From Marinobacterium lacunae (GTDB taxonomy: Bacteria > Pseudomonadota > Gammaproteobacteria > Pseudomonadales > Balneatricaceae), in NCBI RefSeq assembly GCF_000705555.1, contig NZ_JMQN01000011.1:124001-188000 (forward strand): DNA of 64,000 nucleotides, read 5' to 3'. A program made the position numbers and the translations under genes. The stretch's first letter is position 1, and the number at the start of each line of letters is the position of its first letter. Positions 58,823 through 64,000 of the stretch are shown here, in pieces. The notes under the pieces are model-generated. The model searched no databases. It was given only the letters and a program-made list of their open reading frames with translations, and had not been told where the DNA came from.

Positions 58823-59716
58823 ATGGATGCCACACCGCTTCAGCTCATTGAGCGTATCTGCCAGACCGTAATCCCCCTGGTCGCTATCGTCGGCCTTGGC
58901 TATGTTTATGCTCGCCGTTCCCACACCGACATGTCGGTCGCCAACCGGATCAATATGGATCTGTTTTGTCCGGCACTGATTTTCTCCGTTATGTCGGCAA
59001 AATCCTTTGACCTCATTGCACACTTGGATCTCGCAATTGGAGCACTGCTTGTGGTTCTGGGATCAGGACTGCTGGTGTGGCCTCTTTGCCGGGTCATTGG
59101 TGTCGCGCCGAAAACCTTCGTTCCGCCAATGATGTTCAATAACAGCGGTAACCTGGGAATACCACTGGTGGTACTCGCGTTTGGCGAGTACGCACTACCG
59201 GCCGCCGTGGTGATGTTTCTTGTAGAAAACCTGCTTCACTTCACAGTGGGCGCGTACATCATGGATCATCGCACCCACCCGATGGCCCTTTTGCGCAATC
59301 CGATGATTCTGGCTACAGGACTGGGCCTCGTATGGAGCCTGCTTGAACTGCCGCTGCCGATGATCGTCGCCACACCGATCGACATGCTCGGTAAAATCGC
59401 GATCCCGCTGATGCTGTTCTCGCTCGGCGTGCGTATGACCAGCATCGATTTCAGTAACTGGAAACCCGGTCTCTGGGGGTCGATTATCGCACCACTGAGC
59501 GGACTTTTGATTGCGGTTCCCGCCACCTGGTTACTGGGGCTTGATAAAGAACAGAGTGCGTATCTGATACTCTTCGGCGCACTGCCCCCGGCGGTGCTGA
59601 ACTACATGGTGTCCGAGCGCTACAACCAGGAACCTCAGCAAGTCGCCTCGATCGTCCTGATCAGCAACATGGCTAGCCTCGCCATCATTCCGCTGACCCT
59701 GGCGTTCGTACTCTAG
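58823..59716 (+). CDS. AEC (auxin efflux carrier) family transporter
   Basis: A 297-residue inner-membrane protein with about ten helices, in the family arrangement of two five-helix halves: NRINMDLFCPALIFSVM, MMFNNSGNLGIPLVVLAFGE, then IPLMLFSLGVRM and GALPPAVLNYMVSERYN. Bacterial members include malonate and malate carriers. The substrate is unknown; the gene lies downstream of the dehydrogenase and uspA, which makes a 2-hydroxyacid or carboxylate possible. The ribosome-binding site is weak. Confidence 0.87.
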   Translation: MDATPLQLIERICQTVIPLVAIVGLGYVYARRSHTDMSVANRINMDLFCPALIFSVMSAKSFDLIAHLDLAIGALLVVLGSGLLVWPLCRVIGVAPKTFVPPMMFNNSGNLGIPLVVLAFGEYALPAAVVMFLVENLLHFTVGAYIMDHRTHPMALLRNPMILATGLGLVWSLLELPLPMIVATPIDMLGKIAIPLMLFSLGVRMTSIDFSNWKPGLWGSIIAPLSGLLIAVPATWLLGLDKEQSAYLILFGALPPAVLNYMVSERYNQEPQQVASIVLISNMASLAIIPLTLAFVL

Positions 59717-59721
59717 GATTT

Positions 59722-59760
59722 GGAAAAAGGCCACCACCCTAAGACCGGTGGCCTTTTTCC
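59722..59760. terminator. bidirectional terminator between AEC transporter and comEA-like gene
   Basis: A 14-bp perfect stem (59722-59735 with 59747-59760) with an 11-nt loop; the stem ends carry A5/T5 runs, so it can serve both convergent genes. Confidence 0.9.
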
Positions 59761-59766
59761 AGGCGA

Positions 59767-60045
59767 TCAGTGCTCGCCCTCGGCCGCCTCAATCACTATC
59801 TGATCCCGGTTCTTTTCCAGCGTAGCGCTCCCGATCCCTTTTACCTCGGCAAGCTGCTCAACACTGGTAAATGCCCCTTTCTGTTCCCGGTACTGAACAA
59901 TTGCCTGCGCTTTGGCAGGACCAATGCCGCGCAAGGCATCGGAAATCTGTTCCGCTGAGGCCGTATTGATATTAACGGGTGAGGCAAAACCAAGAGGGGA
60001 TATAAAGGCGAGACTTAGTGCAAGCGTCTTAAGAAAAGTACGCAT
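59767..60045 (-). CDS. ComEA-like helix-hairpin-helix protein, exported
   Basis: A 92-residue protein from the ATG at 60045, with AAGGAG 6 nt upstream; the open frame continues to 60102. A signal peptide (about 1-21, ending FASP) precedes a double helix-hairpin-helix: VNINTASAEQISDALRGIGPAKAQAIVQYRE and FTSVEQLAEVKGIGSATLEKNRDQI. Such small periplasmic ComEA proteins bind incoming DNA in natural transformation. The type IV pilus genes at the left end would fit that, but competence is not shown here. Confidence 0.9.
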   Translation of the reverse strand: MRTFLKTLALSLAFISPLGFASPVNINTASAEQISDALRGIGPAKAQAIVQYREQKGAFTSVEQLAEVKGIGSATLEKNRDQIVIEAAEGEH

Positions 60046-60154
60046 GATGAACTCCTTTTCAGTTAAATTGTGCTGGCTTGGATAAGCCTGCCGATCATCC
60101 ATTGATCGACAGGCAAACTATACCCTGCGTCTTAACCGTTTGCCAACCGGCCTG

Positions 60155-60871
60155 TCACTTCATAGACTTCGCCTGCTTAACCTCGGCCAGAATAGCTGCA
60201 ACAGCCTCAGCAGGAGATGCCGCCTGCGTAATCGGACGCCCAACAACTAGATAGCTGGACCCCGCGGCTATCGCATCGGCTGGCGTTAGAATGCGCCGCT
60301 GATCGCCCGCTTGCGCGCTGGCAGGACGGATTCCCGGCGTAACCAAACTGAAGGCATCACCTAACTCGGTACGCAACACCTTGGCTTCCTGTGCAGAACA
60401 TACGACACCATCGAGACCACAGTCCTTGGTCAGTCGAGCCAACCTCAGCACCTGCTCAAGCGGATCGATATCCAGACCGATTTCCGCCAAATCACTTCGC
60501 TCCATACTGGTCAAAACGGTGACCGCTATCAGTTGGGTATCAACGCTTGAAACCTTGCCCAACTCCTCACGCGCCGCTTCCATCATGCGTCGACCGCCGC
60601 TTGCGTGAACGTTGACCATCCATACACCCAGCTCCGCTGCGGCACGCACCGCTTTGGCTGTGGTATTGGGTATGTCGTGGAATTTAAGGTCCAGGAACAG
60701 ATCGAACCCAAGCCCTTGCAACGCCTCGACTATCGAAGGCCCTGCCCGCGTGAACAACTCCTTGCCCACTTTGACCCGGCACGCTTTAGGGTCCAACTGT
60801 CTGGCCATCTCCAGCGCACTGCCCTGGTCCGCATAGTCCAATGCGACAATAACCGGCTTTTCAATACTCAT
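60155..60871 (-). CDS. pyrF: orotidine 5'-phosphate decarboxylase
   Basis: Last step of UMP synthesis. It has 238 residues. The catalytic array D61-x-K63-x-x-D66 lies in [13 protein letters not shown]12 and K35/K37 bind substrate. VTPGIRPA and VVGRPITQA complete the phosphate site. It follows lapB by 19 nt, as in E. coli. Confidence 0.97.
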   Translation of the reverse strand: MSIEKPVIVALDYADQGSALEMARQLDPKACRVKVGKELFTRAGPSIVEALQGLGFDLFLDLKFHDIPNTTAKAVRAAAELGVWMVNVHASGGRRMMEAAREELGKVSSVDTQLIAVTVLTSMERSDLAEIGLDIDPLEQVLRLARLTKDCGLDGVVCSAQEAKVLRTELGDAFSLVTPGIRPASAQAGDQRRILTPADAIAAGSSYLVVGRPITQAASPAEAVAAILAEVKQAKSMK

Positions 60872-60890
60872 AACGCTCTCTCAATCAGCT

Positions 60891-62087
60891 TCATTCACCC
60901 TCCAGCCCCTGAATTGGTCTGGTGCTATCCCACTCGCGGCAGGATGGGCAGTGCCAATGCAGGATCCGCCCGGCAAAACCGCAACGGACGCACTGGTAAA
61001 TAGGTTTACTCTGTTCCAACTGCCCGGTGAGTCCGCGAAGAACACTCAAACTCTCTCGGGCACTGCTTGATCCATATTCCAGATGCAGGTCAATCAGGCG
61101 GTTGAAGCCTCGCACCGACGGCCTGCTTTTTAGCTCTTCAGTGATGAATAGACCGGCAGCCACTACACCGTCCCGTTCGCGAATCAACTCAGCGCGTGCC
61201 AACAATACTGTGGTCGAAGGCGCATGCACCATACACGCTTCAAGGTAGCTTTCATACTCGCCCAAACGCCGGATTTTTTCATAACACCGGCTTAACATAT
61301 CGATAGTCTCCGATACCAGAAGGGGCTCCTGCTCCCGAACCGCGCGCAGCGCTTTGATCGCTCCTTTCCAGTCTTCCCGCTCCATTGCGATCTTCGCCAT
61401 CAGCAGGTTCGGCCGCACAGATTTGGGATTCAGGCTCAGCGCCTCCTGCAACGTATATTCCGCCTCTCGCCACTGTCGCCGACTTAGATTCGCTTCCGCC
61501 AACTCGCAACAATACTGCGACAACGCGACGGTAATACCACTTCTGCTGGCCGCATCCAGCTTACGCCCACTGTTAAGCGCCTGCTGCCACTCGCCCTCTT
61601 TCTCGTAGAGTTTAACAAGCAGCTTCAGGGCCTGAGCTTTCATCTCCGGCCCCGGATTATCGCGAATGATTTCATTCAGCAAGTTTTCTGCCCGATCCAG
61701 CAACCCTATGGCTTCGTAGTCACGCGCCAACGCCATCTGGATACGAATAAAATCCTGATGAGACAGCCCTGGACGGGCCAACAGGGTCTGGTGAACTCGA
61801 ATGGCCCGATCAACATCGCCCTTGCGCCGTAGCAGTCGCGCCAACGCAAGATGCGCAGGGATAGTATCGGAGTTGATCTCCAGAGCACGGACAAAACTCT
61901 CGATGGCCTCGTCCGTACGATCACTCATGAGATGATCTAAACCCTGAAAGTATTCACGGCTTAGATCCGAATTGGGCGGGGATGCTGTCGAACGCCGACT
62001 GGTTTCACCATATTGCCAGCGCCCAAGCGACCACCCTATTCCGATGGCCGCTACCAACAGCAACAGTAATAAGGGATCGAGCCCCAT
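60891..62087 (-). CDS. lapB: lipopolysaccharide assembly protein LapB (YciM)
   Basis: Inner-membrane-anchored TPR protein that with FtsH controls LpxC stability and lipopolysaccharide output. It has 398 residues: one N-terminal helix (about 3-20), about nine TPR-like repeats (50-350), and a C-terminal rubredoxin-like metal site with C366, C369, C380 and C383. Its target gene lpxC is elsewhere in this window. It lies 2 nt after lapA. Confidence 0.95.
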   Translation of the reverse strand: MGLDPLLLLLLVAAIGIGWSLGRWQYGETSRRSTASPPNSDLSREYFQGLDHLMSDRTDEAIESFVRALEINSDTIPAHLALARLLRRKGDVDRAIRVHQTLLARPGLSHQDFIRIQMALARDYEAIGLLDRAENLLNEIIRDNPGPEMKAQALKLLVKLYEKEGEWQQALNSGRKLDAASRSGITVALSQYCCELAEANLSRRQWREAEYTLQEALSLNPKSVRPNLLMAKIAMEREDWKGAIKALRAVREQEPLLVSETIDMLSRCYEKIRRLGEYESYLEACMVHAPSTTVLLARAELIRERDGVVAAGLFITEELKSRPSVRGFNRLIDLHLEYGSSSARESLSVLRGLTGQLEQSKPIYQCVRCGFAGRILHWHCPSCREWDSTRPIQGLEGE

Positions 62088-62089
62088 TT

Positions 62090-62395
62090 TCAGGCGGAAT
62101 CTTTCAGCGCCGCGGTGCGCAGGCGGTCAATCTCTTGCCGGCTGCTATTCACTTTACGCTGAGCACTTCGCAGACGCGTCTTCAAAGCCAGGATGGTCAG
62201 AGTACTCAACAGCACGCCACACACGCCACCGGTTACAAACGCAAGAATCAACCACAGCGACAGTGTCGCTTCCGGCAACTGCACAAACACCAAATCGATT
62301 GAGACCGGCTCGGTGTTATGCACAGTAAACAGTATACCTACGGCAATAATTACTAACCCGATTACCGTCGCCAGCAGGGTTTTAAGCCAGTTCAA
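62090..62395 (-). CDS. lapA: lipopolysaccharide assembly protein LapA (YciS)
   Basis: A 101-residue inner-membrane protein with two helices (about 4-24 and 42-66) and a cytoplasmic coiled-coil tail. It shows the family pattern N..PV.IDLVF...LSLWL, then a glycine-rich second helix. Cotranscribed with lapB; LapA and LapB act together in lipopolysaccharide assembly in E. coli. Confidence 0.93.
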   Translation of the reverse strand: MNWLKTLLATVIGLVIIAVGILFTVHNTEPVSIDLVFVQLPEATLSLWLILAFVTGGVCGVLLSTLTILALKTRLRSAQRKVNSSRQEIDRLRTAALKDSA

Positions 62396-62427
62396 GTCAC
62401 GTCACCTCTATCCATCGATCCAATCGG

Positions 62428-62724
62428 TCAGACCTCTCCATCAAGACTCTGATTGACCTGATCACGTAGCTCTTTTCCCGGTTTGAAGTGCGGCACATAC
62501 TTCGCAGGTAATGGCACCGACTCACCGGTCTTCGGGTTGCGCCCAATGCGTGGCGCTCTGTAGTGCAGGGAAAAACTGCCAAATCCACGGATCTCGATTC
62601 GATCACCGTCAGACAGTGCTTCGGTCATATGATCCAGCATGGTTTTCACCGCAAGCTCGACATCCTTAACTGATAACTGAGGATGGGCGTCTATCAGGTG
62701 CTCAATCAGTTCAGACTTTGTCAT
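62428..62724 (-). CDS. ihfB: integration host factor subunit beta
   Basis: A 98-residue nucleoid protein that bends DNA as a heterodimer with IhfA. The DNA-binding arm motif [24 protein letters not shown] is intact, and [10 protein letters not shown] starts the protein as in E. coli IhfB. It follows rpsA by 67 nt, across a long hairpin. Confidence 0.98.
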   Translation of the reverse strand: MTKSELIEHLIDAHPQLSVKDVELAVKTMLDHMTEALSDGDRIEIRGFGSFSLHYRAPRIGRNPKTGESVPLPAKYVPHFKPGKELRDQVNQSLDGEV

Positions 62725-62745
62725 TTCAGCTCCTCACCGGGTTAC

Positions 62746-62789
62746 AGGCCTCTGTCAGCCGGCCCCAAAGCCAGCTGACCTCAGAGCCT
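62746..62789 (-). other. long imperfect hairpin between rpsA and ihfB
   Basis: Six perfect pairs (GTCAGC / GCTGAC) are extended outwards by seven more (AGGC-TCT / AGAGCCT, one bulge) in a 44-nt element. No T run follows on either strand, so it is more likely a processing or mRNA-stability structure than a terminator. Confidence 0.5.
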
Positions 62790-62791
62790 GA

Positions 62792-64000
62792 TCAGGAATC
62801 TCGCTTATCCATCTGAGCCTTGATCAAATCGCCTATCGTCGTAGGTCCGGTCTCGTCGACCTGCTCCTGAACAGACTTCAGGGCCGCCTTCTGCTCCCGC
62901 ATTTCGACCTGCTTCGCGGACAGATTGATCACGCGATTACGTCTGTCGACACTTAGGATTGCCGCTTCAAGCTCACTGCCCACGCTAAGTTCGGCAGTCA
63001 GATCTTCAATTCGGTCACGCGACAGTTCCGATACCTTCAAAGTGCCTTCGACACCCTCGACCAGGCTGACCTTAGCCTCACGCGGCGTCACTTCGACAAC
63101 CTGTCCAGTGACAATGCTTCCTTTGGGATGGGCATCGGCAAACTCTATGAACGGATCAGAGTTAAGTTGTTTGATACCCAGAGCAATGCGCTCGCGCTCC
63201 GGATCGACCGACAGGACCTGAGTTTCGACCTCCTGTCCCTTGGTGTAATGCTTTACAGCCTCTTCACCGGGCTCGTCCCATGAGAGATCCGACAGGTGAA
63301 CGAGACCGTCAATTCCACCGTCAAGGCCAACAAAAACGCCAAAGTCGGTGATAGAACGGATAGCACCACTGATCGTGTCGCCCTTCTTGAAGCGAGATGC
63401 AAACGATTGCCAGGGGTTTTGCTGACACTGCTTCATACCCAGAGAGATGCGGCGGCGCTGCTGATCGATATCGAGGATCATCACCTCAACCTCTTCTCCG
63501 ATCTGCACCACCTTGGAGGGATGGATATTCTTGTTGGTCCAGTCCATCTCGGAAACGTGAACCAGCCCTTCGATACCTTCGGCGATCTCGGCAAAACACC
63601 CGTAATCGGTCAGATTGGTCACACGTGCCGTCACCCGGTCACCGACCTTGTACTCTTTAGTGAGCTGGGTCCAAGGATCATCCTGCAGCTGCTTGAGACC
63701 GAGTGATACTCGACTGCGCTCCCGATCGAACTTAAGCACCTTAACGTCGATTTCATCCCCGATCTTGAGCACTTCGCTTGGGTGTTTCACGCGTTTCCAG
63801 GCGATGTCAGTAATGTGCAGAAGACCGTCGATGCCACCTAGATCGATAAACGCACCGTAGTCAGTGAGATTCTTGACGATGCCCTTGAGCACAACGCCCT
63901 CTTCCATTTTCTCAAGCAGCTTTTCACGCTCTTCGCTGTACGCTGCTTCCAACACCGCCCGACGTGAAACGACGATGTTATTGCTGCGTGCATCCAGCTT
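62792..64000 (-). CDS. rpsA: 30S ribosomal protein S1, C-terminal part (start outside window)
   Basis: The frame runs from the window edge to the stop with no break, giving 402 residues. The start codon lies beyond 64000; a shorter ATG at 63955 is internal. The fragment begins [23 protein letters not shown], the end of S1 domain 2, then four S1 repeats, each recognised by a (D/E)FG/YGxFxx(L/I).GI(D/E)GL.H.S pattern, the last more divergent. E. coli S1 has 557 residues, so about 155 are missing. Followed by ihfB-lapA-lapB-pyrF, the conserved order. Confidence 0.98.
   Translation of the reverse strand, partial: KLDARSNNIVVSRRAVLEAAYSEEREKLLEKMEEGVVLKGIVKNLTDYGAFIDLGGIDGLLHITDIAWKRVKHPSEVLKIGDEIDVKVLKFDRERSRVSLGLKQLQDDPWTQLTKEYKVGDRVTARVTNLTDYGCFAEIAEGIEGLVHVSEMDWTNKNIHPSKVVQIGEEVEVMILDIDQQRRRISLGMKQCQQNPWQSFASRFKKGDTISGAIRSITDFGVFVGLDGGIDGLVHLSDLSWDEPGEEAVKHYTKGQEVETQVLSVDPERERIALGIKQLNSDPFIEFADAHPKGSIVTGQVVEVTPREAKVSLVEGVEGTLKVSELSRDRIEDLTAELSVGSELEAAILSVDRRNRVINLSAKQVEMREQKAALKSVQEQVDETGPTTIGDLIKAQMDKRDS

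Overview
The window is a chromosomal stretch of a Gammaproteobacterium, probably a marine Oceanospirillales/Pseudomonadales-type organism. This rests on gene order (dcw cluster ending ftsZ-lpxC-secA; pilB-pilC-pilD beside coaE-yacG; rsmI/lpoA-yraN-diaA-dolP; sspB-sspA-petCBA-rpsI-rplM-zapE; rpsA-ihfB-lapA-lapB-pyrF) and on protein motifs. The genus cannot be fixed from sequence reading alone. Almost all DNA is housekeeping. There is no phage, insertion sequence, CRISPR array or toxin-antitoxin pair that I can support.

Layout. 1-331: start of a PilS-type sensor kinase leaving the window leftwards. 449-4317 (+): pilB, pilC, pilD, the type IV pilus ATPase, platform protein and prepilin peptidase. 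4340-7372 (-): yacG, coaE, a MutT/ThiE-like fusion, argJ. 7446-28512 (-): secA, lpxC and the complete division and cell-wall (dcw) cluster from mraZ to ftsZ, with many 4-14 nt gene overlaps. A sigma70-type promoter and four 10-bp-spaced MraZ boxes precede mraZ. 28894-32283: a small accessory island with a Sel1/peptidoglycan-binding lipoprotein, a secreted Gly-rich/Ala-rich coiled-coil protein of unknown function, and an EAL-HDOD signalling protein. 32341-32693 (-): RNase P RNA. 32752-37124: rsmI, divergent from lpoA-yraN-diaA-dolP. 37126-43378 (-): sspB, sspA, the cytochrome bc1 operon petABC, rpsI, rplM, zapE. 43473-44536 (-): lrgB, lrgA. 44741-45227: two identical tRNA-Pro(CGG) genes. 45426-49347 (+): a partial arginine succinyltransferase (AST) operon, astC - M20 hydrolase - astB. 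49413-55108 (-): aceF, aceE, pdhR. 55276-59716 (+): a large FAD/Fe-S 2-hydroxyacid (D-lactate-type) dehydrogenase, a UspA protein and an AEC transporter. 59767-64000 (-): a ComEA-like protein, pyrF, lapB, lapA, ihfB and the 3' part of rpsA.

How it works together. The dcw block makes the lipid-linked peptidoglycan precursor (murE, F, D, C, G, mraY, ddlB) and the divisome (ftsL, I, W, Q, A, Z). LpoA elsewhere in the window is an activator of peptidoglycan synthases. The pdhR region joins pyruvate oxidation to lactate-type oxidation: a perfect palindrome identical in form to the E. coli PdhR box lies just downstream of the promoter of the FAD/Fe-S dehydrogenase, which is divergent from pdhR.

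Most unusual items: the repeat-rich secreted protein at 29734-30750; the M20 hydrolase where astA/astD would be expected; the structured leader between a consensus promoter and the second tRNA-Pro; the PdhR-box-controlled dehydrogenase/UspA/AEC module; and an intercistronic terminator between sspA and sspB. I did not find a clearly new defence or mobile system.
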